Positions 9,393 to 17,946 of a stretch of DNA of 64,000 nt are shown piece after piece. The position numbers and the translations under genes were made by a program. The stretch covers positions 62,001 to 126,000 of the forward strand of contig NZ_FQUC01000003.1 in the NCBI RefSeq assembly GCF_900128985.1, in the 5' to 3' direction. A model generated the notes under the pieces. That model had not been told where the DNA came from, did no database searches, and saw only the letters and a program-made list of their open reading frames with translations. Origin of the DNA: Indolivaga macrotermitis (lineage in GTDB: Bacteria > Bacteroidota > Bacteroidia > Bacteroidales > Dysgonomonadaceae). Numbering within the stretch: the stretch's first letter is position 1; every line of letters begins with the position of its first letter.

Positions 9393-9878
9393 ATGAAATT
9401 TGAGCCTACATTTGATTATGGCAAAACAGACTTGAGTAAAGAGGAAAACCAGGTCTTGTGGAAGTTTGGTGAACTAGTAAAAAATCTTATTACAATAGCG
9501 AGCAACGCAGATAAACAAATATATATTATAGGGATGGGACTCGTCACTGATGAAATGGCGTTAGATTTTGAGTCATATTTTACATTGTCATATAAGCAAT
9601 ACTTAAACCTTCAGCTGTTAAATAAAGAAGCCTTTAACGAATTGCTTTTACTTGATAATTTCTTTGAAGAGCGTAGTGGGGATAAAGATCCTGATTTTTG
9701 GGATGAATCATTATTAGGCACAAATAATGATTGGAACATTGTAAGACAAAATGCAAAATCTATTCTATTGTTTATGGGTATGGATAATTTAGATATCGAA
9801 TGTACTCATCATAATATACAAGATAAAGGAATAATTATAGGTCAACATACTATAACTCGATTAATAAGAAAAGCCTGA
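9393..9878 (+). CDS. Hypothetical protein, 161 residues
   Basis: A soluble acidic protein with no signal peptide or membrane helix. It starts MKFEPTFDYGKTDLSKEENQ and is rich in helices, with aromatic and acidic patches such as FFEERSGDKDPDFWDESLLG near residues 90-110. No family is recognised; its size, acidity and solitary position resemble small immunity-type proteins, but that is only an impression. Its stop codon lies inside the stem of a terminator, which argues for a real, single-gene transcript. Confidence 0.6.
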   Translation: MKFEPTFDYGKTDLSKEENQVLWKFGELVKNLITIASNADKQIYIIGMGLVTDEMALDFESYFTLSYKQYLNLQLLNKEAFNELLLLDNFFEERSGDKDPDFWDESLLGTNNDWNIVRQNAKSILLFMGMDNLDIECTHHNIQDKGIIIGQHTITRLIRKA

Positions 9879-9903
9879 CAGATTTCTCTATCAGGCTTTT
9901 CAA
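9871..9903 (+). terminator. Terminator overlapping the stop of the 9393 gene
   Basis: Stem AAGCCTGA / TCAGGCTT (9871-9878, 9891-9898) followed by TTTT. It also faces the tRNA gene on the other strand and may act in both directions. Confidence 0.8.
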
Positions 9904-9904
9904 G

Positions 9905-9988
9905 TACCCAGACCCGGGATCGAACCGGGATGGAAGTGAATCCACTGGTGTTTGAGACCAGCGCGTCTACCAATTCCGCCATCTGGGC
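9905..9988 (-). tRNA. tRNA-Leu, anticodon CAA
   Basis: Read on the minus strand the 84-base gene begins GCCCAGATGGCGGAATTGG and folds as a class II tRNA: acceptor stem GCCCAGA / TCTGGGT (first pair G-T), D-arm, anticodon stem CTGGT / ACCAG with loop CTCAAAC, a long variable arm (TGGATTCACTTCCA) as expected for leucine, and T-arm CCCGG-TTCGATC-CCGGG. The anticodon CAA reads UUG. The 3' CCA is not encoded. A good promoter sits just upstream. Confidence 0.97.
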
Positions 9989-10002
9989 GATTTTTGTGAG
10001 TG

Positions 10003-10031
10003 CAAAGATAGATATATTTTTGAAATATCAA
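10003..10031 (-). promoter_or_regulatory. Promoter of the tRNA-Leu gene
   Basis: Minus-strand TATCTTTG (10003-10010) with an upstream TTG (10029-10031) 18 bases away, matching the Bacteroidota TTTG / TAnnTTTG layout. It lies 15 bases before the tRNA 5' end. Confidence 0.65.
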
Positions 10032-10089
10032 TTGATTTTTGAGTTTTTTGAAAAAACTTCTTAAATTTTTTTCTCGCTATAAAATATAT

Positions 10090-10097
10090 TACATTTG
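10090..10097 (+). promoter_or_regulatory. Possible -7 element TACATTTG for manC
   Basis: TAnnTTTG match 44 bp upstream of the manC ATG; no clear -33 box. Confidence 0.4.
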
Positions 10098-10141
10098 TTT
10101 TCGTCTTTATTTAGTAGTATATTCAATGTAAAAATCAGAAC

Positions 10142-11221
10142 ATGAACAATAATAATTATTGCGTAATAATGAGCGGTGGAATAGGAAGTCGTTTCTGGCC
10201 TTTTAGCCGTGAAGCTAAGCCTAAGCAGTTTTTGGATTTCTTTGGTACCGGACGCTCTTTACTACAGCTGACAGTAGACCGTTTCAAGAAGATACTTCCG
10301 ATCGAGAATATATATATTGTAACAAATGAAGCGTATGCGGAATTGACAAAACAAGAGATTCCGGAATTGAAGTCCAGTCAGGTTTTGTTAGAGCCTTTAA
10401 GGCGTAATACTGCACCTTGTATTGCTTATGCCGCTTATCATATCAAGAAGATGAATCCTGATGCGAATATAGTGGTAGCACCTGCCGATCATTTAATCTT
10501 GAAAGAGGATGAGTTTGCTTCTGTTATAAAGCAAGCATTGGAGTTTGTATCCAGAAATCCTATACTTTTGACATTGGGAATAAAACCAAACAGACCGGAA
10601 ACCGGATATGGATATATTCAGATTGATGAGGATAAAGTGGACGGTATCAATAAAGTAAAAGTATTTACCGAGAAGCCTAATTACGAATTAGCCAAAATAT
10701 TTTACGAAAGCGGCGAGTTTCTATGGAACTCAGGTTTGTTTATATGGAATGTGGACACAATACTTAGAGCTTTCCATGATTATCTGCCCGAAATCTCTAA
10801 TGTATTTGATCAGGGTGTAGATATATATTGCACACCCGAAGAACAAGGCTTTATCAATGAGCAATATGCCTACTGTCCTAATATTTCTATTGATTATGGA
10901 ATTATGGAAAAGGCTAGTAATGTGTGTGTGCTGGGAGCGGACTTCGGATGGTCTGATTTAGGTACCTGGGGATCTTTACATGATATCTCAGAAAAAGATG
11001 AGGAAGCTAACGTAACATTGAAGTGCGAAACTATGTTTTTCGACAGTTCCGAAAATATAGTCGCTATGCCCGAAGGTAAATTGGCTGTAATTCAGGGGTT
11101 ACATGATTATATTGTGGCTGAATCCGATGGAATATTGTTGATTTGTAAGAAATCTGATGAACAGAGTATCAAGCAGTTCGTTGCAGATACCAAGCTTAAA
11201 TATAACGACAGATACATTTAA
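10142..11221 (+). CDS. manC: Mannose-1-phosphate guanylyltransferase
   Basis: This 359-residue protein makes GDP-mannose from mannose-1-phosphate and GTP, the donor for mannose and fucose in surface glycans. The nucleotidyltransferase signature is near the N-terminus (MSGGIGSRFWPFSREAKPKQ, residues 10-29), followed by EPLRRNTAPCIAYAA, the VAPADHLIL motif, the ETGYGYI strand and the EKP loop (VFTEKPNYE). The length fits the short single-domain form without a C-terminal isomerase cupin, the usual Bacteroidota form. A glycosyltransferase gene follows 71 bp downstream in the same direction. The ATG at 10142 directly precedes the conserved core. Confidence 0.95.
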   Translation: MNNNNYCVIMSGGIGSRFWPFSREAKPKQFLDFFGTGRSLLQLTVDRFKKILPIENIYIVTNEAYAELTKQEIPELKSSQVLLEPLRRNTAPCIAYAAYHIKKMNPDANIVVAPADHLILKEDEFASVIKQALEFVSRNPILLTLGIKPNRPETGYGYIQIDEDKVDGINKVKVFTEKPNYELAKIFYESGEFLWNSGLFIWNVDTILRAFHDYLPEISNVFDQGVDIYCTPEEQGFINEQYAYCPNISIDYGIMEKASNVCVLGADFGWSDLGTWGSLHDISEKDEEANVTLKCETMFFDSSENIVAMPEGKLAVIQGLHDYIVAESDGILLICKKSDEQSIKQFVADTKLKYNDRYI

Positions 11222-11292
11222 GACTACTAAGTCGATAATTAAATACGAGTAAAAGTGGCTTTAACGGTCACTTTTTTTAAATTAATCGGTCT

Positions 11293-12090
11293 ATGACTCG
11301 AATATCAATAATTACTGTAAATAGAAACAATGCCGAAGGCTTAGAGAAGACTATTATTAGTGTAATCTCCCAGACCTATACTAATTACGAGTTTATCGTA
11401 ATAGATGGAGCATCTACAGACAGGAGCCGGGAGGTTATATCTAAATACGGATCAAATATTCATTATTGGGTGAGTGAGCCTGATTCAGGTATATTCAATG
11501 CTATGAATAAAGGAATAGAGAAGGTTACAGGTGATTATTGTTATTTTTTGAATTCTGCTGATGCATTTGCGTCGAATACCGTGCTTGAAGATATTTTCGG
11601 GAGCCGTCAATATTCAGCACCCTTTATAAACGGTAATCAATTAAACAACTTCGGAACATACAGGCAACGGGTACCTTGTCTAAACAGGCCTCTCACTTTG
11701 TTCGATTTTTATTGGGGCACGATAAAGCATCAGGCTACATTTATTCGCAAAGATTTGTTCGATACCTATGGGCTTTATGATGAAACGCTCAAAATCATAG
11801 CAGACTGGAAGTTTTTTCTTCAGACAATAGGTTTGCATAATGAGCAACCCGACTTTGTAGATATAGATATTGTAGACTTTGAATGGAATGGGATGAGTAC
11901 TAATCCTGAATTTGAAGAGAAGCATCGCCTTGAGAGAAATAAGGTATTAGACGATTGTATACCTGCGTCTATACAGGCTGATTATGTTCATTTGCGAGAA
12001 ATGAGCAATTACCGGTATATCAGTGATGCTATGAAAAAGAATAAAATACTGGATAAAATAATAAGAGGGCTGGTCAAAATATTGAACTAG
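11293..12090 (+). CDS. Glycosyltransferase family 2
   Basis: A 265-residue cytoplasmic protein with the GT-A fold signature: SIITVNRNNAEGLEKTIISV at residues 5-24, QTYTNYEFIVIDGASTD, and the EPDSGIFNAMNKGI motif where the acidic pair binds the metal and sugar nucleotide. These motifs match the WcaA/WcaE-like branch that adds hexoses during exopolysaccharide or lipopolysaccharide assembly. No membrane helix is present. It lies just after manC, so a mannose- or fucose-using step is possible, though no polysaccharide locus surrounds it. Confidence 0.9.
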   Translation: MTRISIITVNRNNAEGLEKTIISVISQTYTNYEFIVIDGASTDRSREVISKYGSNIHYWVSEPDSGIFNAMNKGIEKVTGDYCYFLNSADAFASNTVLEDIFGSRQYSAPFINGNQLNNFGTYRQRVPCLNRPLTLFDFYWGTIKHQATFIRKDLFDTYGLYDETLKIIADWKFFLQTIGLHNEQPDFVDIDIVDFEWNGMSTNPEFEEKHRLERNKVLDDCIPASIQADYVHLREMSNYRYISDAMKKNKILDKIIRGLVKILN

Positions 12091-12107
12091 TCACCTAATA
12101 AAATTAT

Positions 12108-12896
12108 TCAGAAAGGTTTCAGTATACCTTTTTCGTCAATGGAAATACTAAATAAAGCGAAATCGTATTTAATAGGGTCTTCGGGGTCTAATAACCTTAA
12201 ATTTTCGGTGAGTTCTACGGCGGCTTGCCAGTCAGGCTTATCTCTTTTAAGCAATCCTAGTTTTTTAGCAGTGCGTTCCACATGTAGATCTAAAGGGCAT
12301 ATCAGGTCTTTGGGGCTTAAGGCAGACCATATCCCGAAATCGACACCCCGTTTATCATTACGGATCATCCATCGGAGATACATATTCAGGCGTTTACATG
12401 CCGATTTTCGTTTTGGGTCGGGTATATGTTTCCGGGTTCTTGATGGTGCATCCTCTAAAGAAAAGAAATAGCTACTGAAATAGTTTAGCCCTTCTTCTAC
12501 ACTCATATCTTCATGAGGGAAGAAAGCCGATTCCAAAGACGGGTGATTTTTGTAATGAGATTTAAAAAATTCGATACAATACAATAAGTCCGTGTCATTA
12601 AAAGTGCGATGTTTAAATCCTAGTAGATTCTGTAAATCGGAAGTTTGGTGTTCTGTTATGAATTGATATGGGCTATTGTCCATTCTTTCAGATAGTTCAA
12701 TGCATTTGTTTATTATTGTTTTTCTTTGTCCCCATGCGAAGATTGCCGCAAAAAAGCCGATAATCTCAATGTCTTCTTTTCGTGTAAACCGATGAGGTAC
12801 AGATATAGGGTCATCTTTGATAAAATCGGGACAATTATACAGATCCGCCTTTTGATTCAGAAAATCCTTAAGATTACTAAAATTTACGGTATTCAT
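12108..12896 (-). CDS. TIGR02757 family protein (DUF2400)
   Basis: A 262-residue cytoplasmic protein recognisable by RFTRKEDIEIIGFFAAIFAW near residue 37, the YRWMIRN-like segment (MYLRWMIRNDKRGVDFGIW) and the PLDLHVERTAKKLGLL segment. The fold is thought to resemble helix-hairpin-helix DNA glycosylases, and the family is widespread in Bacteroidota with no proven reaction. It is a single gene on the minus strand, convergent with the glycosyltransferase and divergent from the OmpA/TPR lipoprotein. Start ATG at 12896 is well supported by homology at the N-terminus (FLNQKADLYNCPDFI). Confidence 0.85.
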   Translation of the reverse strand: MNTVNFSNLKDFLNQKADLYNCPDFIKDDPISVPHRFTRKEDIEIIGFFAAIFAWGQRKTIINKCIELSERMDNSPYQFITEHQTSDLQNLLGFKHRTFNDTDLLYCIEFFKSHYKNHPSLESAFFPHEDMSVEEGLNYFSSYFFSLEDAPSRTRKHIPDPKRKSACKRLNMYLRWMIRNDKRGVDFGIWSALSPKDLICPLDLHVERTAKKLGLLKRDKPDWQAAVELTENLRLLDPEDPIKYDFALFSISIDEKGILKPF

Positions 12897-12988
12897 CTTT
12901 ATTTATTGTGGTTTTATGTATAGCTTTACAGAACCGGTAAGATTGTTTTTGTGTTATAAAAGTAAACAATAATAATATATAATTAATC

Positions 12989-14686
12989 ATGAAAGCCAAG
13001 AGAAAGATTTTAATTAACTCAATGCTGGTTGCTTTGTTTGCAATCATTCTTGTGTCATGTAGCAGTAAGTTAACCCCGTTATCTTCATCATTATTTTCGG
13101 TGTCTCCTTCTCCAATGGAAGTACAAGGCACTAAAATACCTGTGACAGTAAATGGAAGGTTCCCTGAAAACTGGTTCAATAAAAATGCAGAAGTCACAGT
13201 CACCCCGATTCTTAAAACAGGCAACTCCGAAAAGTACGGAACATCTGTTACTTATCAGGGAGAGAGCGTAGCCGGAAACGGAATAGTTATTCCTCAAAAA
13301 CAAGGAGGAGCCTTTACTATTAAATCTGAGTTCGATTATGAAGACGGAATGACAAATCCAGAACTATATTTGAGATTTACATCCCGTATCAAAAATAAAA
13401 CAGTAGAATTGCCGGATGTAAAAGTCGCAGAAGGTTTGATCACTACTGTTACTTTAGCCAATGCTTATACAAATACACCGTCAGAAGCTCCGGATGATTT
13501 TCAGAAGTTAATAAAGGAGTCATACGATGCGAATATATTATTCTTGATTCAGCAGGCACAACTCAGATCAAGTGAATTGAATTCTTCAAACTTGGCTGCG
13601 TGGAAAAATCTGGTGAAAAGTGCAGACGAAAATAATAAACAAAAAGTAAATGTAGAAGTACAAGCTTATGCTTCTCCGGATGGAGGTTACAAGTTAAATG
13701 AAAAACTGGCTGGAGAACGCGAAAAAAATACGTCAGAGTATCTTGAAAAAGAGTTTGACAAACAAAATATAAACACTAACATCTATGCAAACTATACAGC
13801 CCAAGACTGGGAAGGTTTCAAGAAACTGGTAGAGGCATCTAGTTTGCAGGATAAAGACTTAGTGTTGCGTGTATTGTCTATGTATAACGATCCGGCAGAC
13901 AGAGAGCGTGAGATCAAAAATATATCTATCGTTTACAAAGATTTGGCAGAAACGATCCTACCTCAATTACGCCGCTCGCGTTTAGTTGCTAATATTGAAA
14001 CTATCGGAAAAACTGATGCTGAGCTGTTACAAGCTGTAAGCACAAACCCTTCAAGCTTGAATATTAATGAACTATTATATACCGCAAATCTACCGGGAGC
14101 GCCGGCTGAGAAAATATATAATGTAGTTACTCAAAAGTATCCAAACGATTATAGGGGCTGGAACAATCTGGGAGCATATTATTATTCTCACGGACAGGTT
14201 GATGCTGCTAAACAAGCTTTTGCAAAAGCACAACAGTTAGATAGTAGGGCTGCAGAGCCTAGTGTGAACTTAGGGCTGTTGGCTTTAGCTGATAACGACG
14301 TTCCGAAAGCAGAGCAATTGATCGGTTCGGCATCTAATGCTAATACAGCCAGTGAAGCATTAGGACTTCTTTATCTTAAAAAAGGAGATTATTCGAGAGC
14401 TGTGCAATCATTCGGTAATACAAAATCGAACAATGCGGCATTGGCTCAAATTCTGACAAAAAATTACTCTCAGGCAGAACAAACGCTTAGTGGGGTAGAG
14501 AATAAGGATGCTACCACATCTTACCTGAAAGCTATAGTTGCAGCACGTACAAATGATGCTAGTGGAGTAGCTTCGGCGTTGAATGATGCATTCAGTGCAG
14601 ATCCTTCGCTAAGGCAACGTGCTTCTTCAGATATGGAGTTTGCAAAATTCGCTAATAATGCAGTTGTCTCGGGACTGTTGAAATAA
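12989..14686 (+). CDS. Outer-membrane lipoprotein with OmpA-like and TPR regions
   Basis: A 565-residue protein with a lipoprotein signal (lipobox LVSC, Cys 24). A beta-rich N-terminal part includes PVTVNGRFPENWFNKNAEV. A middle OmpA-like segment (about residues 220-265, VNVEVQAYASPDGGYKLNEK) could contact peptidoglycan, and C-terminal TPR-like helices (about 375-480, with YRGWNNLGAYYYSHGQVDAA) follow. This combination is common and conserved in Bacteroidales as a single-copy envelope protein, possibly structural, with no known enzymatic role. A clear terminator follows. Confidence 0.85.
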   Translation: MKAKRKILINSMLVALFAIILVSCSSKLTPLSSSLFSVSPSPMEVQGTKIPVTVNGRFPENWFNKNAEVTVTPILKTGNSEKYGTSVTYQGESVAGNGIVIPQKQGGAFTIKSEFDYEDGMTNPELYLRFTSRIKNKTVELPDVKVAEGLITTVTLANAYTNTPSEAPDDFQKLIKESYDANILFLIQQAQLRSSELNSSNLAAWKNLVKSADENNKQKVNVEVQAYASPDGGYKLNEKLAGEREKNTSEYLEKEFDKQNINTNIYANYTAQDWEGFKKLVEASSLQDKDLVLRVLSMYNDPADREREIKNISIVYKDLAETILPQLRRSRLVANIETIGKTDAELLQAVSTNPSSLNINELLYTANLPGAPAEKIYNVVTQKYPNDYRGWNNLGAYYYSHGQVDAAKQAFAKAQQLDSRAAEPSVNLGLLALADNDVPKAEQLIGSASNANTASEALGLLYLKKGDYSRAVQSFGNTKSNNAALAQILTKNYSQAEQTLSGVENKDATTSYLKAIVAARTNDASGVASALNDAFSADPSLRQRASSDMEFAKFANNAVVSGLLK

Positions 14687-14710
14687 AGTTTGACAAATAA
14701 ATCAATAAGA

Positions 14711-14750
14711 AAGCAGATTGCCTATACATGGGTAATCTGCTTCCTTGTTT
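14711..14750 (+). terminator. Terminator after the OmpA/TPR lipoprotein gene
   Basis: Stem AAGCAGATTGCC / GGTAATCTGCTT (14711-14722, 14731-14742, one wobble) followed by a T-rich tail. Confidence 0.85.
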
Positions 14751-14809
14751 ATGTGTCAATAAGATTTTAAATCGGTCAGTAAAACTGTTTTTATTACCTA
14801 AATATTACG

Positions 14810-14817
14810 TATTTTTG
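14810..14817 (+). promoter_or_regulatory. Possible -7 element TATTTTTG for the HAD gene
   Basis: TAnnTTTG match 52 bp before the ATG at 14870; -33 box unclear. Confidence 0.35.
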
Positions 14818-14869
14818 CTATGCAAATTTTTGTCAGTGTACTTTTTATAACTGTAAGATATTAGATATA

Positions 14870-15658
14870 ATGGGAATAAAACAACCAAAAGCGATTTTTT
14901 TTGATATTGACGGCACATTGGTGAGTTTCAAAACACATCAGATTCCGGAATCGACGATACATGCAATAGATGAACTTCGGAAAAAAGGAATAAAAGTATT
15001 TATTGCAACAGGGCGTTCACGCCTTGTAACAGATAATCTGGGTGATATAGAGTTTGATGGCTATGTAACCGTTAATGGAGGATATTGTACGACAGAAAAA
15101 GGTGAAGTGATTTATAAAAATGCAGTACCTCAGGAAGATTTAAAAGCTTTGGTAGAATATCAAAAGAAGGAAGCATTCCCCTGTATCTTTGTAAGGGAGC
15201 ATGATATGTTTCTGAATTTTGTTAATGAAGATGTCGAAACTATATTAAAGCTACTGGATTTTCCGACCCTGCCGATTAAGGATAATGAAGAGGCTCTGAA
15301 CGGAGAAATCCTTCAATTGGTTGCTTTTCTGAATAAAGATGAAGAAGAACGTATAATGCCCGAAATATTACCCGGTTGCGATTCAGCCCGTTGGCATCCT
15401 CTGTTTACAGATGCACTGGCCAGAGGGAATAGTAAGCAAACAGGTATAGATCAGATATTGAAATATTATAATATAGATTTGAGTGAAACTATGGCCTTTG
15501 GAGACGGAGGAAATGATATTCCGATGTTGAAACATGTAGCGACAAGTGTAGCCATGGGAAATGCCGAAGATGAAGTGAAGGCCGTAGCCGACTATGTAAC
15601 AACAGCAGTTGATGATGACGGTATATTTAATGCTTTAAGGCACTTTGGCATTATTTAA
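14870..15658 (+). CDS. Cof-type HAD phosphatase
   Basis: A 262-residue cytoplasmic hydrolase of the HAD superfamily, Cof/YidA branch. Motif I is FFDIDGTLVSF (catalytic Asp pair near residues 11-13), motif II ATGRSR, and motif IV FGDGGNDIPML near the C-terminus, with the alpha/beta cap between. Such enzymes dephosphorylate sugar phosphates, flavin or vitamin precursors with loose specificity, so no single substrate can be assigned. It is followed 61 bp later by the prephenate dehydrogenase gene in the same direction, probably co-transcribed. Confidence 0.92.
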   Translation: MGIKQPKAIFFDIDGTLVSFKTHQIPESTIHAIDELRKKGIKVFIATGRSRLVTDNLGDIEFDGYVTVNGGYCTTEKGEVIYKNAVPQEDLKALVEYQKKEAFPCIFVREHDMFLNFVNEDVETILKLLDFPTLPIKDNEEALNGEILQLVAFLNKDEEERIMPEILPGCDSARWHPLFTDALARGNSKQTGIDQILKYYNIDLSETMAFGDGGNDIPMLKHVATSVAMGNAEDEVKAVADYVTTAVDDDGIFNALRHFGII

Positions 15659-15719
15659 AATAATTAAGAGAAATAATCGATAAACAAAATAGGCTGGAAG
15701 CCCGAAATAGAACCCGAAA

Positions 15720-16493
15720 ATGAAAATACTTATACTTGGAGCCGGAAAGATGGGATCTTTCTTTTCCGATGTGTTGAGTTCCGATCACGAGGTCGCATTG
15801 TTTGATACAGACCCCAACAGACTAAAATTCACATACAATGTGATACGCCTCAGTGATCCGAATGAGATTAGAACTTTCGATCCTGAACTAGTAATCAATG
15901 CCGTTACGGTAAAATATACAATAGAGGCATTCAAATCGATTCTGCCATACATTAGCGACACATGTATAGTGTCTGATATTGCTTCTGTTAAAACAGGGTT
16001 ACAAGACTTTTACGCATCGCTGAAGCAGCCTTTTGCTTCCTCACACCCGATGTTTGGACCTACTTTTGCTGATCTGAGAAACCTTACGACACAGAGCGCC
16101 ATAGTTATATCAGAATCGTCTGAAATAGGGAAGAAGTTTTTCTTGGACTTGTATCGCAGCCTGAGTCTACAGGTGTTCGAATATACTTTCGATGAGCATG
16201 ACGAAACGATAGCCTATTCATTATCTATTCCTTTTGCTTCTACTTTGGTCTTTGCTTCTGTAATGAAACATCAGGAGGCGCCGGGTACAACTTTTAAGCG
16301 TCATATGGATATTGCGAAGGGGTTGTTATCTGAAGATGATTATCTGTTGACAGAGGTTCTTTTTAATCCTTATACCCCTAATCAAGTAGAGCAGATCAGG
16401 GCAGAACTGGCTCATTTGCTAACCATAATAGAAAAGAAGGATACTCCGGCAATGAAAGAGTTCCTGACGAAAGTGAGAAAAAATATAGAGTAG
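15720..16493 (+). CDS. tyrA: Prephenate dehydrogenase
   Basis: A 257-residue NAD(P)-dependent enzyme that converts prephenate to 4-hydroxyphenylpyruvate in tyrosine synthesis. The Rossmann motif LGAGKMGSFF is at the N-terminus, followed by SDIASVKTG and ASSHPMFGPT, the region that holds the conserved catalytic His of TyrA proteins. A helical dimerisation domain completes it. Other aromatic amino-acid genes are not in the window, although in many Bacteroidales tyrA sits in a pheA-aro operon. A long perfect hairpin ends the unit. Confidence 0.88.
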   Translation: MKILILGAGKMGSFFSDVLSSDHEVALFDTDPNRLKFTYNVIRLSDPNEIRTFDPELVINAVTVKYTIEAFKSILPYISDTCIVSDIASVKTGLQDFYASLKQPFASSHPMFGPTFADLRNLTTQSAIVISESSEIGKKFFLDLYRSLSLQVFEYTFDEHDETIAYSLSIPFASTLVFASVMKHQEAPGTTFKRHMDIAKGLLSEDDYLLTEVLFNPYTPNQVEQIRAELAHLLTIIEKKDTPAMKEFLTKVRKNIE

Positions 16494-16510
16494 TATCAAT
16501 CTTATATATA

Positions 16511-16556
16511 AATAAAGGGAGGCAAAAGATTATTTTTGCCTCCCTTTATTTAATAT
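16511..16556. terminator. Bidirectional terminator, 17-bp perfect stem
   Basis: AATAAAGGGAGGCAAAA (16511-16527) pairs perfectly with 16534-16550 around a 6-base loop. A/T flanks on both sides suit convergent tyrA and the NUC endonuclease gene. Confidence 0.92.
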
Positions 16557-16569
16557 AATAGTAAAAGAA

Positions 16570-17703
16570 TTATTTCCACTGATCCTCTACAATCTTAGAC
16601 TTATCGTCTGACGATAATTTAGGGAAGAATGAGAATCCTGTTTCAGCTTCGAGTTGCGACACTGTAAGTTTATAGCCTGTAAAAGTATTGGATGTGGGAA
16701 CTTTATTATCCATCTTGTATGCTATGGTATAATAAGTGCTACCCATCTTCTTGGCTAAAGCTTTATAGTAATATTTAGGCCTGGCAACAGATGCACCGAT
16801 GTTATCCGTTACGTAATCGATGTTTGAATCTGTGGCCGATTGTATCATAGCTCCCGTGACAACATACAGGGTATCGCATTGTTTAGTCCAAACACGGATA
16901 CGGGTTTCCAAATCTGCCCATATACCTTGATTCAAGGTTGAATTTTGGGCAGTCATATTCGAGAAATAGAAAGTAGTTTCATTCGCTGCTTTATTGATGG
17001 TCCGGTCTGCACTTGGTATCTGGTGTCCTCTGTCGGTACTTGCGACACCAAATCCTCTGAATAACTGGGGTTGGAATGATGTGTTTATAGCCGGGTCATA
17101 TTGCCATTCATCGGTTCTGGAAGCAGAGCCCAGATATGCCGAATGCATTGGATATGCAACCCAATATGCTAGTTTATTAATAGTGTCATAAAGCATCGAG
17201 TAGTTTCTGACACGGTCATTATCCGGTAGATTGTGACCTACCAGAATAGTATTTAGCAGACTGCTTTTTGCCGGAAGTTCTATCCATCCTGCATTAGTGA
17301 TGTCGGGAGGAGTACCTTTCGAAGCGGCCTGAGTAATATATACCGGTTTTTGTTCGTTCGAATTAGCTATTACTAGTTTAGCAAATCGTTCTTTGTCGGT
17401 TGTGTTTTCAGCGATTTTAATTTGTACAGTTGCATTACCACTTCCATTCGACTTATCTACACTGATCCATGTTTTGTCATCTGTCGGGATTAAGACTTCC
17501 CATGCATCCGAGCCTTCATTTTCTATGGTCAATAGAACTGTCGATTGTTCGGCTTCCACCCAATTTTTATCAGTAGAAACTTTCAAAGGGTAGGATACCG
17601 GATCGTTATCGTCACTCGAACATCCTGTATTCAGGATCAGAGCGAATAAGATGGCAGATAGTAGATATGTAAATATCTTTTTGTTGTTAGTTAGGTTAAT
17701 CAT
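16570..17703 (-). CDS. Surface lipoprotein DNA/RNA non-specific endonuclease with BACON-like domain
   Basis: A 377-residue lipoprotein (lipobox region ILNTGCSSDDND near residue 28). An N-terminal immunoglobulin-like domain (about 35-130, with WEVLIPTDDKTWISVDKSNG) resembles BACON/Viral-A-type all-beta modules. It is followed by the NUC endonuclease domain with the signature DRGHQIPSADR, where His is the catalytic base and a downstream Asn (FYFSNMTAQN) binds the metal. The enzyme cuts DNA and RNA with little sequence preference; placed on the cell surface it would degrade external nucleic acids. It diverges from a second exported nuclease at 17947, suggesting a shared purpose and control region. 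Confidence 0.92.
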   Translation of the reverse strand: MINLTNNKKIFTYLLSAILFALILNTGCSSDDNDPVSYPLKVSTDKNWVEAEQSTVLLTIENEGSDAWEVLIPTDDKTWISVDKSNGSGNATVQIKIAENTTDKERFAKLVIANSNEQKPVYITQAASKGTPPDITNAGWIELPAKSSLLNTILVGHNLPDNDRVRNYSMLYDTINKLAYWVAYPMHSAYLGSASRTDEWQYDPAINTSFQPQLFRGFGVASTDRGHQIPSADRTINKAANETTFYFSNMTAQNSTLNQGIWADLETRIRVWTKQCDTLYVVTGAMIQSATDSNIDYVTDNIGASVARPKYYYKALAKKMGSTYYTIAYKMDNKVPTSNTFTGYKLTVSQLEAETGFSFFPKLSSDDKSKIVEDQWK

Positions 17704-17742
17704 AATCGATTTTATAGGATTAAGTTATTTGTTTTGAGTGTA

Positions 17743-17831
17743 TAAAGATAATAAATATTGCATTTTGTTAACGCATAAGTGAAAATTCTTTTGAAAAATA
17801 GGGATTTTTTAGATAAAAAGATTTATCTTTA
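17743..17831. promoter_or_regulatory. Divergent promoter/operator region between two nuclease genes
   Basis: Each strand carries a near-match to the -7 motif, TATCTTTA: minus strand 17743-17750 and plus strand 17824-17831. The plus-strand copy overlaps an inverted repeat AGATAAA-AAGA-TTTATCT (17811-17828). This symmetric layout suits joint control of the NUC endonuclease and the exonuclease/receptor operon. Confidence 0.4.
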
Positions 17832-17946
17832 GGAAAAATTTAACATTCAAGGTGAAATATATAGAGATATCTATTAACCTTCTCTTCAGTTTTATTTTCT
17901 TTTAAGAAAGGTTATCCGTTTCTCTTTTAAAACACGACTAATACTT